NCBI RefSeq assembly: GCF_018835585.1
Contig: NZ_JAHGVE010000003.1
Location: forward strand, 1-64,000
Source of the DNA: Pelorhabdus rhamnosifermentans
GTDB lineage: Bacteria > Bacillota > Negativicutes > UMGS1260
Direction: 5' to 3'
DNA length: 64,000 bases
In this document: positions 36,228 to 44,953 of the stretch, in pieces
Layout of the letters: the number at the start of each line of letters is the position of its first letter
Numbering within the stretch: the stretch's first letter is position 1
Program-made: the position numbers and the translations under genes
The notes under the pieces: generated by a model
What the model was told of the DNA's origin: nothing
Databases searched by the model: none
The model's input: the letters and a program-made list of their open reading frames with translations, nothing else

Positions 36228-37022
36228 TTACTGCTTAAATTTTACAAAAAAGGTTGTGCCGCTTTTTTTGGTATCGATGGTAATAACCGCATTGTGACGG
36301 TTGGCAATACTATAACAAACAGCAAGTCCTAAGCCTGTTCCGGTATCTTTCGTTGTTATGAAAGGGGTACCTAACTTATCTAAAAGGTCGGGCGCTATTC
36401 CGTAGCCTTCATCCTGGACAGCAAGAATGACTTCATTTTTATCTTGATAGGTCTTAATCATCAGGCAAGCTCCGGCTGGCATGGCTTCCAGACCATTGTA
36501 AGCAAGATTCAAAATGAGTTGGCGGATTTCTTTGGCATCAATGAGTACATTCGGTATCTTAGCCAGCTTTAGTTTTAAAATTTTATTTGAAAGTGTTGCT
36601 TCAGCTTGAATAAGCGGTGCCAGAGACTGAATGACTGAATTTAGGTTTTGTGGTTCTAAACATACCGCTCTGTTTTTGGCAAGTGAAAGAAACTCCGTGA
36701 TAATGGCATTTGCGCGATCCAGTTCTTCAATCATGAGAGTGAAATAATCTGTGAAGTCTGCGCACTTTTTTTTGCCGCTGAGCAATTGAAGAAAGCCGCG
36801 CACCGTTGTCATGGGATTTCTTATTTCATGTGCGATACTAGCAGCCATTTCACCGACTAGCTTTAATTGGTCCAGGCGGGTAATTTTATTTTGCAGTTGT
36901 TGTAGCTCTGTAATATCACGGACGATATCTGATTCGTGAATTTCCGTGATGACCTGAATTTGTTGGCGCAAAGCAGCGATTTCATTTAGAAGTTGTTCCT
37001 TGCTTTTTTCAGTATCTTTCAT
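36228..37022 (-). CDS. soluble sensor histidine kinase
   Basis: A 264-aa kinase without membrane segments. A short coiled-coil start (EKSKEQLLNEIAALRQQIQV) precedes HisKA with the phospho-histidine in HEIRNPMTTVRG. HATPase_c follows, with N-box LNLAYNGLEAMP, G1 VQDEGYGIAPDLL and G2 TGLGLAVCYS. It resembles KinB/NtrB-type sporulation or nitrogen kinases in its NPMTTVRGFLQLL segment. No response regulator is adjacent, so it is an orphan. ATG at 37022 follows GGGGTG; TTG at 37034 is the alternative. It is convergent with the permease gene. Confidence 0.9.
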   Translation of the reverse strand: MKDTEKSKEQLLNEIAALRQQIQVITEIHESDIVRDITELQQLQNKITRLDQLKLVGEMAASIAHEIRNPMTTVRGFLQLLSGKKKCADFTDYFTLMIEELDRANAIITEFLSLAKNRAVCLEPQNLNSVIQSLAPLIQAEATLSNKILKLKLAKIPNVLIDAKEIRQLILNLAYNGLEAMPAGACLMIKTYQDKNEVILAVQDEGYGIAPDLLDKLGTPFITTKDTGTGLGLAVCYSIANRHNAVITIDTKKSGTTFFVKFKQ

Positions 37023-37142
37023 AAGACACCCCAAATTTTATAATAATAATACTTATTTCGACTAAAAACGACATGATACCTTTGCTGTCGCTAGCTTTCC
37101 TGACAGCAATGCGGGACGAATCGAGAATAGCGTAAGTGATAA

Positions 37143-37173
37143 AAAAACAGCCTGCTCTTTAAGCGGCTGTTTT
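37143..37173 (-). terminator. terminator of the APC permease gene
   Basis: AAAACAGCC (37143-37151) pairs with GGCTGTTTT (37164-37172). The minus-strand side ends in TTTTTTTA just after the permease stop. Confidence 0.75.
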
Positions 37174-37187
37174 TAGCAGGATTATTT

Positions 37188-38585
37188 TCAGTCGGTTGGA
37201 GCATGAGAAAGGGCTCTTAGACGGCTATATTCACGGGCTTTGTACCAAAGAATCGGTAAGAGGAGAAGAGGAACACCGAGGTAGAGTGAAGTGCGCAGAT
37301 CTTCATTATAGGCAACAAAAAATAGGCAAGCGATCTGAGCCCAGATGCCAAAGTGAGTGAGATACGGGAAAAAGGGGGTCCGATACTGCAAAGACGACGC
37401 ATCTTTTCCGTTCTTTTTCAGACGCCGCCGGAATTTTAGTTGACACCAGCAGATCGAAATCCAGGCAATAGCACCAGTAAAGCCAGATAGAGCCAACATG
37501 TAGGTATATACGGATTTTGTCGTATCTAGTGTATAGAAGATAATCGTAATCCAGCAGCCAATGATGGATATGAGAGAAGCATTTTGTGGAACACCTCTTC
37601 TATTAAGTTTAGCTAACCACTGCGGAGCCATGTCTTCCTGTGCCAGAGCGAAAATAGCTCGGCTACAGCCGTACAGTCCTGAATTTGAACAGGAAAGGGC
37701 AGCCGTTAATACGACTAAAGAGAATAGCCCACCAGCCCAGGGCATGCCATAGCTGTTGAGTGCCGTGGCAAATACACTCTCTTCCAGTCCGGCCTTTTGC
37801 CATGGCGTAATGCTTACCAATAGTAGGATCGGAATAAGGTATAACGAGATAATGCGAAACGAAACGTTTTTAATGGCTCTAGGAATGCTTTTGGCGGGAT
37901 TACCACTTTCACCAGCAGCTAGACCAATGATTTCCGAGCCTTGAAAGTTAACCATGACAATCACCATTGTTAGCAGTACGGACAGCGGGCCTTTCGGTGT
38001 AAAGCCCCCATCAGATAACAAAAATTTTGTACCGATAAAGCCTTGTTCACCAATAATTCCTAAAAAAATCAATGCAGCTAGCATAACAAACATAAATAAC
38101 GCCATAATTTTGATAAGCGCTAGCCAAAATTCAATTTCTCCAAAGGATTCGACTTGCGATAAATTAATCACAGTAACTATTAGACCAAATAATATTGCCC
38201 ACCACATGGCGCTAATGGCTGGAAAATAGTTGTTCATAATAATGCCGCCAGCAATCATTTCAGAGGGAATATAGGTTACCCAGGTGAGCCAGTATGACCA
38301 TCCCACTCCACAGGCCCATGCGGGGGAAATTAATTTTCTGGAATAGGTTACGAACGAACCTGAAATAGGCATGGCAACAGCGAGTTCACCTAGACAGCAC
38401 ATCACACATACTACAATGATCCCACCTAGCAAATAGGATAGAAACGCACCGGGGCCTGTGGTGCTGATGATATAGCCAGTGCCTAGAAAATAGCCGCTGC
38501 CGATAATACCGCCTAAGGCTATCAACTGAATGTGTCGTGTTTTTAATGATCGAGATAGCTGGGGTTCTTCCTCGTTTATTTTCAT
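37188..38585 (-). CDS. amino acid permease (APC family, LysP/ProY-like)
   Basis: A 465-aa, 12-helix amino acid/proton symporter. RHIQLIALGGIIGSGYFLGTG in TM1 is the substrate-binding GGxxGxG-type motif, and NFQGSEIIGLAAGESGNPAKSIPRAI in TM6 is characteristic of the AAT subfamily (lysine, proline, aromatic carriers). Hydrophilic termini face the cytoplasm. ATG at 38585 follows AAGGAGA. It is a single-gene unit with its own terminator. The exact amino acid is unknown. Confidence 0.93.
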   Translation of the reverse strand: MKINEEEPQLSRSLKTRHIQLIALGGIIGSGYFLGTGYIISTTGPGAFLSYLLGGIIVVCVMCCLGELAVAMPISGSFVTYSRKLISPAWACGVGWSYWLTWVTYIPSEMIAGGIIMNNYFPAISAMWWAILFGLIVTVINLSQVESFGEIEFWLALIKIMALFMFVMLAALIFLGIIGEQGFIGTKFLLSDGGFTPKGPLSVLLTMVIVMVNFQGSEIIGLAAGESGNPAKSIPRAIKNVSFRIISLYLIPILLLVSITPWQKAGLEESVFATALNSYGMPWAGGLFSLVVLTAALSCSNSGLYGCSRAIFALAQEDMAPQWLAKLNRRGVPQNASLISIIGCWITIIFYTLDTTKSVYTYMLALSGFTGAIAWISICWCQLKFRRRLKKNGKDASSLQYRTPFFPYLTHFGIWAQIACLFFVAYNEDLRTSLYLGVPLLLLPILWYKAREYSRLRALSHAPTD

Positions 38586-38789
38586 ATGTAAAGTCTCCTT
38601 ATCGAAAAAATATAAGAAACAGAGAGTCTAATAAGCTGCATTTTTTATATTAGAACATTTGTGTAGGAATAACAAGACTTTACTATATAAATAATGTCAT
38701 AACATCTTAGTTATTTTTTAGCTATCAATGAACTCCCCTATTTTCGTGCTATAATAATATTCGAATTTCTAAAACAGGGGGTTGTAAGT

Positions 38790-40013
38790 TTGGAGTATAA
38801 GATAGAAATGCTATGGGCTGGATTCATATTAGTTGCTCTGCTCGTCATATTCACGCTAGGGAAGAGCCCACTATTTAGGGTGGATCGTGCGGGTGCAACT
38901 ATTATTGGAGCAGTAGCGATGATTGGTACTGGCGTATTATCATTTAGCGCCGCAACAGCGGCTGTTGATTATAAAACGATTATTATCTTATTCTCCATGA
39001 TGATCATAGTGGCTAATTTGAAATTGGCCGGCTTTTTTGAACTTGTGGGAAACATAGTCTGCCAAAGAGTCCATACTAAAAAACAATTGCTTTTAGCCGT
39101 TCTTATAGCTAGTGGTCTCATGTCGGCATTGGTGATCAATGATATTATTTGCTTGCTTTTTACACCTGTAGTATTGCTTATATGTAAAAAAGCCCAGTGC
39201 AATCCATTGCCGCATCTTTTGGGTGTAGCAGTGGCCTCTAATATTGGCAGTGCTTCAACACTCTTAGGTAATCCACAGAATATCTTAGTAGGCAGTCTGT
39301 CTGGTATGTCATTTATGTCCTATTTTATTATGGCTAGTCCTGTTGCGGTCATTGGTTTAATCACTGCCTATTTTGTCCTGTCATATTATTACCGGAGGGA
39401 ACTGGAAGGAAATTGTTCTGCATCTTTGTTAAGTGACAGTAATGTTCATATGTACTTGATTGTTAAAAGTTTGATTGTATTAATATTAGTACTAGTCGTT
39501 TATATTACGGGCTATGATTTGGCGTTGGCATCTAGTTTGGGAGGAGCTTTATTGCTTATTACGCGACGCATTAAACCCAATAAAGTATATTCGAGTGTGG
39601 ATTTTAATCTTCTTGTTATTTTTATTGGTCTTTTCGTTATTGTGGCTGGCGTTGAAAGTAGCGGCTTGGCAGCTTTCGTTTTTGAACATTTGATTTCTTC
39701 AGATTTGCAAAATATCGGAGCTTTTGCAGCCGTGACGCTCATTCTATCCAATCTAGTAAGTAACGTTCCAGCAGTTTTATTAATGAAATTTATGATACCT
39801 GCGATCAATGGAGAATATTGGTGGAAGGCTTTGGCTTTATTTTCAACGTTAGCCGGAAATTTGACGATTACCGGTTCTATTGCTAATTTGATTGTCGTCG
39901 AAATTGCAAAACGTGAGCAGGTTCATATCCATGCTTTAGAATATTTCAAGGTTGGATTTCCTTTGACAATCGTGACGACGACAGTTGGAATACTATGGTT
40001 GTATATAAACTAG
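38790..40013 (+). CDS. SLC13/ArsB-like anion permease
   Basis: A 407-aa membrane protein of the same ion-transporter superfamily as the gene at 34951, with the duplicated signatures SALVINDIICLLFTPVVLL, NIGSASTLLGNPQNILVG and NLVSNVPAVLLM. It starts with TTG at 38790, eight to nine nt after AGGGGG. The GNPQN motif resembles YbiR-type anion transporters. It is distinct from, not a copy of, the 34951 gene. Substrate unknown. Confidence 0.87.
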   Translation: MEYKIEMLWAGFILVALLVIFTLGKSPLFRVDRAGATIIGAVAMIGTGVLSFSAATAAVDYKTIIILFSMMIIVANLKLAGFFELVGNIVCQRVHTKKQLLLAVLIASGLMSALVINDIICLLFTPVVLLICKKAQCNPLPHLLGVAVASNIGSASTLLGNPQNILVGSLSGMSFMSYFIMASPVAVIGLITAYFVLSYYYRRELEGNCSASLLSDSNVHMYLIVKSLIVLILVLVVYITGYDLALASSLGGALLLITRRIKPNKVYSSVDFNLLVIFIGLFVIVAGVESSGLAAFVFEHLISSDLQNIGAFAAVTLILSNLVSNVPAVLLMKFMIPAINGEYWWKALALFSTLAGNLTITGSIANLIVVEIAKREQVHIHALEYFKVGFPLTIVTTTVGILWLYIN

Positions 40014-40029
40014 TTCCAGTATTATGGCT

Positions 40030-40731
40030 TTATATTGGCTGGACAGCTATTTTGCGTTTCATACTGCGTATAGTAGCTTTCATTTCTTTATCAACGCGGA
40101 AAGACTCCGTGATTTTTTGTAGTGCCTTATTATAGGTGAAATTATCTAAGGTGTTATTTTTTAAATAGGCCATGGTTTTTGCTGGATATTTGATAAAGCA
40201 AATAGAAATTGCCCAGGCTACAGCCATTTTGACGTAATAGCCCTCGTGTTTTGCCCTGTCTAATAGCATTAAGACTCGATCGATATATTCATCATCAATA
40301 TAAAAATTCAGCAGCATGACAATGCCAAACCGTAGTTGAAATTCTTGGCGTGACAGAAGATAGGGCTGTAAAAATTCCCAAACACGCGTTTTATATTTCT
40401 TCGTGATTTTGAGGCTGTTGCAAAAGCTGTCGCATATCCCCCAATTGGTGATTTTAGGAACAAAGAATGTGACGTAATGTAAAATTTCTTCTATATCCGC
40501 TTTGGCATAACCGATGACCAGACCTTGTAACATAATTTCTTCGTGATAATCTTCTTGTGCTGTTGCTAGAAAGTCACGCCAATCATTCTTGGCAAGTTCC
40601 TTTGCTAGTTCCCGCAATCGCGGTAGGCGTACACCTAAAATATTGTCTATACCAGGAAATAGCTTGCTGTGAAATTGTCGGTATTTTTCATCCCTGAGTT
40701 CGAAAATGCGTCTTCTTACGGCGTTTTCCAT
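40030..40731 (-). CDS. DNA alkylation repair enzyme (AlkD-like HEAT-repeat glycosylase)
   Basis: A 233-aa all-helical protein of the AlkC/AlkD superfamily. GVRLPRLRELAKELAKNDW, YHEEIMLQGLVIGYAK and TNWGICDSFCNSLKI match the family, including the W-x-x-x-D stretch at the DNA-facing surface; YYVKMAVAWAISICFIKYP is also typical. AlkD enzymes excise cationic N3/N7-alkyl purines. Many relatives are annotated only by similarity, so activity is uncertain. ATG at 40731 lies 6 nt after GAGGAGG. Confidence 0.88.
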   Translation of the reverse strand: MENAVRRRIFELRDEKYRQFHSKLFPGIDNILGVRLPRLRELAKELAKNDWRDFLATAQEDYHEEIMLQGLVIGYAKADIEEILHYVTFFVPKITNWGICDSFCNSLKITKKYKTRVWEFLQPYLLSRQEFQLRFGIVMLLNFYIDDEYIDRVLMLLDRAKHEGYYVKMAVAWAISICFIKYPAKTMAYLKNNTLDNFTYNKALQKITESFRVDKEMKATIRSMKRKIAVQPI

Positions 40732-40960
40732 GTAATCCTCCTCGTTTTGCATCTAGTGTGACTAGGCTAGTTTTATTTTATCACAAGGATGATAATAGCT
40801 AAAATTATGGCATGAAGTAGCAAAAGCATAGGAAACCTTTGCTAGAAGGTGATTTGTAATATGAATTTCTTGTATGTTCTAGCTTTTTTTGCAAACAAGT
40901 AACAAACTATTTGCCTATATCATATTTTATACAACAAAAAATAAGTGAAATAGGAGAGTT

Positions 40961-41413
40961 GTGATGAATTACTGTGTGGCAATAAAAGCAGAACACGGAA
41001 TCGATATCGTTCCAGGCAATTACCTTTCAACTGTAGCGTTGGCTGACGGCTGTATAATAGCGGGTAGCGAAGGATTTGACGACTTCCAATTGCATTCAAT
41101 TCTGCAGCCTGGCAAATGTGTAGCTGGATTGGGAAGGAAGAAGTCTTATTCTCTTGATAGTCTTCCTAATGGATTATCAGCTTTGGAAGCTGCTCCAGCC
41201 GAAAACTTTTATTTGAATGATACGCAGCATTTGGCTATAAAAGTTACAACAAATATATTTTTTGATCAAGGATTATTTACTCATTATTTAGCTTTGCGTG
41301 TTGCGAGAAATTTTGAACCCTTTGTAGAAATTTCTTTATTGCGTCCAGACATTGCAATTGATTGGATAGGGCGTGGCGTTTTTATTATTCAACTTGGTTT
41401 ATTTGAAAAATAA
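40961..41413 (+). CDS. hypothetical protein, 150 aa
   Basis: Not recognised. Predicted soluble, mixed alpha/beta, with no signal peptide or membrane helix. Segments include MNYCVAIKAEHGIDIVPGNY, the acidic GSEGFDDFQLHSIL and a C-terminal ISLLRPDIAIDWIGRGVFI. GTG at 40961 or ATG at 40964 follows AGGAGAG, a good ribosome site, and codon use looks like its neighbours. It sits alone between AlkD-like and membrane-protein genes. Confidence 0.6.
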   Translation: MMNYCVAIKAEHGIDIVPGNYLSTVALADGCIIAGSEGFDDFQLHSILQPGKCVAGLGRKKSYSLDSLPNGLSALEAAPAENFYLNDTQHLAIKVTTNIFFDQGLFTHYLALRVARNFEPFVEISLLRPDIAIDWIGRGVFIIQLGLFEK

Positions 41414-41430
41414 GGCTTTATCATTTCTTA

Positions 41431-42522
41431 TTAAATGATAAATGGAGTAAGAAATTCAGCAACTAACCAGGCAGTTATGATACGCATCAAGATACCAATG
41501 CAGGCTGCTCGCACACATTCTGCCTCTGATAAGTCAGAAACGTCTTTCCAGATCATTGGAATTTGTCCAAAAATGAGTGAAAGTGGAAATCCTGATGCAG
41601 CTAATACAAAAGAACCTACCACCATTTTAGCGGGGAGTACGCCAGCTGTTTTTACTAACATGCCCATCGCTAGCGTAGGTGAAGCAAGCACTGATACAAT
41701 GCCTGTTTCTACATCAATCGATAAAAAGCTTAGAATGTTGCTAAGTCCGGTTTGTATGATTTGCCATATGCCGAAGTACTCCAAAGTACCAATAATCGCA
41801 AATATCGTGGCTGCTGCCGGTATGACAATCAGAAATAGGACTTCTGCACCTTCACGGGCAGCGCCAAACAACACAGCCAAAATAGGAGTGGTCGGTGTAA
41901 ATCTTGGTAGTTCTTGGAGCGCTACTTTTTTGGTATCACGATAAATTGTATTTTTTAAAATGAAAGGCACTAATATAATCGGCAGGAAGACAACAAGTAA
42001 AACTAAGGGCAATACGTTAATTTTTGCAAAGGTCAATGCAGTAAGGCCCAACATAAAGGTTGAAAAGGATTGCTGAGACTGTACCATGGTAGCAATGGCA
42101 ATTTTTTGTTCATCTTTGGTTGCTCCTGCTTTCTTCACACTGGGACCAGCAATTTTTCCTGCTGCATTAATATCGCCAATAATATGATAGATTGCAGGAA
42201 GTACAACAGCTGGATTAATTCCAATTTTTTGTGTAATGGGTGCAAAGATTCGTACAAGGGCGTCTGTAAAACCAGCTCGTTCCAATATTCTCCCGATAAT
42301 AACACCGCAAACAATAGCCCAGCCGACAATATTCATCAAAAATGCATCAAAGCAAATGGATTTTACTTTGTTCGCTGCTGCTGTAAAAGCTCCGGCTACC
42401 GGGACTGGGAAACATAAGGCTAAAAGTGCTAAAGCAACCATAGTAAATCCTAGAATTTCTATTTTTGTTATTTCCCGCTTTTTAATAGCGCTATTTGTTA
42501 TAGCGATTGAATGATTTTCCAT
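41431..42522 (-). CDS. nucleoside-recognition/gate-domain membrane protein (CD0519/CD1768-like)
   Basis: A 363-aa membrane protein with about nine to ten helices and the Gate-domain look: FLMNIVGWAIVCGVIIGRIL, YHIIGDINAAGKIAGPSVKKAG and ASPTLAMGMLVKTAGVLPAK. The pattern recalls the CD0519/CD1768 family of clostridial membrane proteins and is presumed to be a transporter. ATG at 42522 follows GGGAGGAA. It lies 30 bp downstream of the Nif3-like gene, probably co-transcribed. Substrate unknown. Confidence 0.75.
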   Translation of the reverse strand: MENHSIAITNSAIKKREITKIEILGFTMVALALLALCFPVPVAGAFTAAANKVKSICFDAFLMNIVGWAIVCGVIIGRILERAGFTDALVRIFAPITQKIGINPAVVLPAIYHIIGDINAAGKIAGPSVKKAGATKDEQKIAIATMVQSQQSFSTFMLGLTALTFAKINVLPLVLLVVFLPIILVPFILKNTIYRDTKKVALQELPRFTPTTPILAVLFGAAREGAEVLFLIVIPAAATIFAIIGTLEYFGIWQIIQTGLSNILSFLSIDVETGIVSVLASPTLAMGMLVKTAGVLPAKMVVGSFVLAASGFPLSLIFGQIPMIWKDVSDLSEAECVRAACIGILMRIITAWLVAEFLTPFII

Positions 42523-42551
42523 GGATTGTTCCTCCCTTATATTTTGATAAA

Positions 42552-43568
42552 TTATTTTTCCGGTAGTAAAAAACGATTGGCAATATCTTCTGCGTAATTA
42601 CGAATAGCTGTGCTTCCAACCACATTTAACGGAGTGGAAGTAATTCGTTCTCGAAATAAAACGACTTCAGTGCCAGGTAGAAGTTTTTCTAGCGCCTTAG
42701 CTAAAGGCAATCCATTTTCCAATATTTCCATTGCATGGGAATTTCCCACAATAAAGTTCATGTGTAATTCTTTCGCTTTTGCTATGAGATCATTGTCAGG
42801 TAACACCCGGCTAATTGAAGCTAATACTGTATCGGCTTCAGGATATTCCTTTTTTACTTGTGCAAGATGTTGAGCAGAAAAACCAGTATGTGGGAAAATG
42901 TGAATAATCGTATTCACTTTATCTGTTTTCTCTCCGACTAAAATTTTTCCACCTGTTACAATATTGGTTTCTTGAATTCCATTGCATTGTCGGCAATTGC
43001 GTTCTGCCAGCAGCATTTTGCGTTCTTCATCCATTCCCATGAATGTGTCAAGACGGTTGATAATATCCGCCAAGGTTTCAATTCCATCAATCGTTCGACC
43101 CACATAAAGAATGTTGCCGGGAATACCGTCATAAGCAATATCAATATGAAAAGCTTTATGACCATGAATCAGGGCAATTCCGGGATGCAGGCCATGAAAG
43201 GCTTCATGCAGTTCAAAGACAGATAGTCCATATAATTTCAAGTATTCACGAATTTTTACTCCGCCTGAATTCGCGGCATCAACAATGGGATGGTGAGCGA
43301 CGATGGCATTTACGCCAGTTGCTCCGGCGAGTTCAATGTTACATTCTGTTAAAGTCATTGTTACGGCAATTTTTTTTACGGGTGCTTCTAAATTTCCACA
43401 TACGAGTCCGGGAATTTCCATACATGCTTTGCCTGGAATGTTAGAGGATTTTATCATAACAAACTTATTTTTTCCATTCGTCATGTCCTCGGCATTTTTA
43501 ACGCAGCGTCCTCCTGTAATGTGGTCTAAAGCTTGTAATACATCCTTTACCTTAAAGTTATTTTCCAT
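42552..43568 (-). CDS. Nif3-like dinuclear metal protein
   Basis: A 338-aa protein of the Nif3/GTP cyclohydrolase 1 type 2 family. Metal-ligand motifs are visible: NAIVAHHPIVDAANSGGVK near the middle, and C-terminal GNSHAME with His. Function of the family is generally unproven; a hydrolase acting on a small metabolite is possible. The ATG at 43568 sits 7 nt after AAGGGGG, making the longer frame to 43628 unlikely. It is upstream of a Gate-domain membrane protein and downstream of a DUF2294-like gene with a structured gap between. Confidence 0.82.
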   Translation of the reverse strand: MENNFKVKDVLQALDHITGGRCVKNAEDMTNGKNKFVMIKSSNIPGKACMEIPGLVCGNLEAPVKKIAVTMTLTECNIELAGATGVNAIVAHHPIVDAANSGGVKIREYLKLYGLSVFELHEAFHGLHPGIALIHGHKAFHIDIAYDGIPGNILYVGRTIDGIETLADIINRLDTFMGMDEERKMLLAERNCRQCNGIQETNIVTGGKILVGEKTDKVNTIIHIFPHTGFSAQHLAQVKKEYPEADTVLASISRVLPDNDLIAKAKELHMNFIVGNSHAMEILENGLPLAKALEKLLPGTEVVLFRERITSTPLNVVGSTAIRNYAEDIANRFLLPEK

Positions 43569-43601
43569 TCTCGTCCCCCTTAGTTTCTCTCTTTTGCTAA
43601 A

Positions 43602-43687
43602 AAAATACAAAAAGCTACCAGAGAACACTCAAAATTCAATATGCGTATACATGACACATTGAGCGTTTGAGCGAAAACTGGTAGCTT
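43602..43687 (-). promoter_or_regulatory. long structured leader/terminator between the DUF2294-like and Nif3-like genes
   Basis: On the minus strand AAGCTACCAG (43687-43678) pairs with CTGGTAGCTT (43621-43612) and then runs into TTTTTGTATTTTTTTAG. The 56-nt loop itself contains inverted pieces (CTCAAA/TTTGAG and ATTGA/TCAAT). It may be a plain terminator of the upstream gene or an attenuating, ligand-binding leader for the Nif3-like gene. Confidence 0.6.
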
Positions 43688-43728
43688 AAGGCACTGAACA
43701 AGTCGTTCCTATAGCCAACCCTATTTGA

Positions 43729-44100
43729 TTAGCGAATTGTTTCGCTTGTGATTGACAAAGCTTTTTCCAATAAGATGACAGTGGCCGCAGTTTCATTAAG
43801 TGGTTCATAATCTTTTAAAATACATTTTATTGATAAATGTAAGGAAGTTTCCAATCCTTTCTTTAAACTTTTTTTGTATTTTTCTAACAGTGCGGAGTCA
43901 ATCAATCTAGTTGTAGCACGATCATTTAAATCAAGAGTAGCTAGGGCAGGAATTCTTTTATGATCAGCTAGAATCATAATGACTGTATTATCAAGAATAT
44001 AGACGCGTTGCTTGCGTAATCCAACACCATACATAGCTATATTCAGACTGTTGTTAATGTGCATAATCGCTTGTTTAAATTCAGCTGAAGTGACCTGCAT
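43729..44100 (-). CDS. DUF2294-like small protein, 123 aa
   Basis: A small soluble protein. The pattern (AMYGVGLRKQRVYILDNTVIM, then LLEKYKKSLKKGLETSLHL and a C-terminal strand ATVILLEKAL) resembles DUF2294 proteins, whose role is unknown. ATG at 44100 follows AAGGGGG. It is preceded by a consensus promoter and a long perfect hairpin and followed by another structured gap, then the Nif3-like and membrane-protein genes, suggesting a three-gene unit with two attenuation points. Confidence 0.6.
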   Translation of the reverse strand: MQVTSAEFKQAIMHINNSLNIAMYGVGLRKQRVYILDNTVIMILADHKRIPALATLDLNDRATTRLIDSALLEKYKKSLKKGLETSLHLSIKCILKDYEPLNETAATVILLEKALSITSETIR

Positions 44101-44180
44101 AATTATTTCCCCCTTATTTCGCGTTGCTACAGCTGTTGGTTATATGAAGAATAGTTTAGTATTCATGATTATTTTAAAAA

Positions 44181-44236
44181 ACAATGAAGTACTAAATAAC
44201 TCAAAATATGTTTTAAGTTATTTAGTACTTCATTGT
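44181..44236 (-). terminator. 21-bp perfect hairpin in the leader of the DUF2294-like gene
   Basis: 44181-44201 is the exact reverse complement of 44216-44236, with an extra AAAA/TTTT inside the loop. On the minus strand it ends TTGTTTTTTAAAA, as a terminator would. It lies between the promoter at 44269-44297 and the gene at 44100, so it should stop or attenuate that transcript. Confidence 0.75.
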
Positions 44237-44268
44237 ACATAGAGGAATTTTATTTATCATTTTTATTC

Positions 44269-44297
44269 ATAATAATACTAATTTAGTCATTAGTCAA
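44269..44297 (-). promoter_or_regulatory. promoter with embedded inverted repeat, upstream of the DUF2294-like gene
   Basis: Minus-strand TTGACT (44297-44292) and TATTAT (44274-44269) are 17 nt apart. ACTAAT and ATTAGT form an inverted repeat overlapping the -35 and spacer, a possible repressor site. Confidence 0.7.
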
Positions 44298-44369
44298 CTT
44301 ATTCATAAAAAATAAGATCTTCTTATTGAATAAGTATCATAAAAATGGACAAACAAAGCAGACGATTAG

Positions 44370-44416
44370 AAAAGTTAGCCCCATTCCTTACCAACAAAAG
44401 AATGGGACTAACTTTT
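44370..44416. repeat. imperfect long hairpin, role unknown
   Basis: AAAAGTTAGCCCCATTC (44370-44386) pairs with GAATGGGACTAACTTTT (44400-44416), with a single mismatch. No strong T run follows on either strand. It lies in the gene-poor stretch 44300-44510, where I see nothing else apart from a smaller CGAAG/CTTCG inverted repeat. Confidence 0.55.
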
Positions 44417-44509
44417 AGATCGAAGATGTTTACTTCGAGTTGTTGGATACTTAGATATTAAAAAAAAGTGTTTCTAAAATGACGGTAAGGTGAATAAACT
44501 ATAAACAGC

Positions 44510-44537
44510 AAACGCCCCTGTTGGCGCAGGGGCGTTT
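44510..44537 (-). terminator. terminator of the 29-aa membrane peptide gene
   Basis: AAACGCCCCTG (44510-44520) pairs perfectly with CAGGGGCGTTT (44527-44537). The stem is GC-rich and followed on the minus strand by GCTGTTTATAGTTT. It begins 20 bp after the small ORF's stop. Confidence 0.75.
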
Positions 44538-44556
44538 GTCTGTTGAATGCGGGAGT

Positions 44557-44646
44557 TTACTTCCAGAGCTCTTGGATGATCTGATAAACCATCCAGAGAA
44601 AGACGCCTGAAACTGTGAGTTTAAAGTGCTTAGTTTCGAAGCGCAT
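44557..44646 (-). CDS. 29-aa single-span membrane peptide
   Basis: Not recognised. MRFETKHFKLTVSGVF then LWMVYQIIQELWK: a short basic N-terminus followed by a hydrophobic/aromatic helix long enough to span or lie along the membrane. A strong ribosome site (AGGGGGA, 8 nt before the ATG at 44646) and a GC-rich terminator just after it argue that it is expressed. Upstream is an inverted repeat ATTGGGC/GCCCAAT (44671-44699). It could be a small membrane regulator or a type I toxin-like peptide; no antisense RNA is proven. Confidence 0.6.
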   Translation of the reverse strand: MRFETKHFKLTVSGVFLWMVYQIIQELWK

Positions 44647-44670
44647 GGTAAATTCCCCCTATATTTACTT

Positions 44671-44699
44671 ATTGGGCGGAGCGCACATCTCTGCCCAAT
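44671..44699. promoter_or_regulatory. inverted repeat upstream of the 29-aa peptide gene
   Basis: ATTGGGC (44671-44677) and GCCCAAT (44693-44699) flank 15 nt. It lies about 25 bp before the peptide start, within its 5' leader or promoter, and may be an operator or leader hairpin. The remaining gap to 44953 is AT-rich and holds only the hairpin at 44817. Confidence 0.5.
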
Positions 44700-44816
44700 A
44701 TTGATTATGTTCCATGAACGAATTTTATGACAAAAACTTAGTTGCAATTTGTAAAAAATTTCTAAATTTTATTATCTGAAAATTCTACACTCTTTATGAC
44801 CATAAATATTTCCAGT

Positions 44817-44855
44817 ATTTGCTACAAATTATTGTTGTAGCAAATTTTTATTTTC
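44817..44855 (+). terminator. orphan plus-strand terminator
   Basis: ATTTGCTACAA (44817-44827) pairs perfectly with TTGTAGCAAAT (44835-44845), then TTTTATTTT. No plus-strand gene lies upstream within 3 kb, so it may end an unannotated RNA transcribed opposite the 29-aa peptide gene. Confidence 0.6.
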
Positions 44856-44953
44856 TTACCACAATTCTTCGGTTATCCATAAAAAATGCATAATTTCTTC
44901 ATAAGATATTCACAATGTTGGGATAGAATTAATGTTAAGGAGGTGCATAGTTC

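Noticed and set aside
44370-44416. T-box or riboswitch assignment for the hairpin
   Set aside because: No T-box sequence, specifier loop or known aptamer motif is present.
44499-44747. 82-codon minus-strand frame covering the 29-aa peptide region
   Set aside because: It has no ribosome site, runs through the terminator and has an unstructured, Ser/Pro/Cys-rich translation; the 29-aa frame has proper signals.
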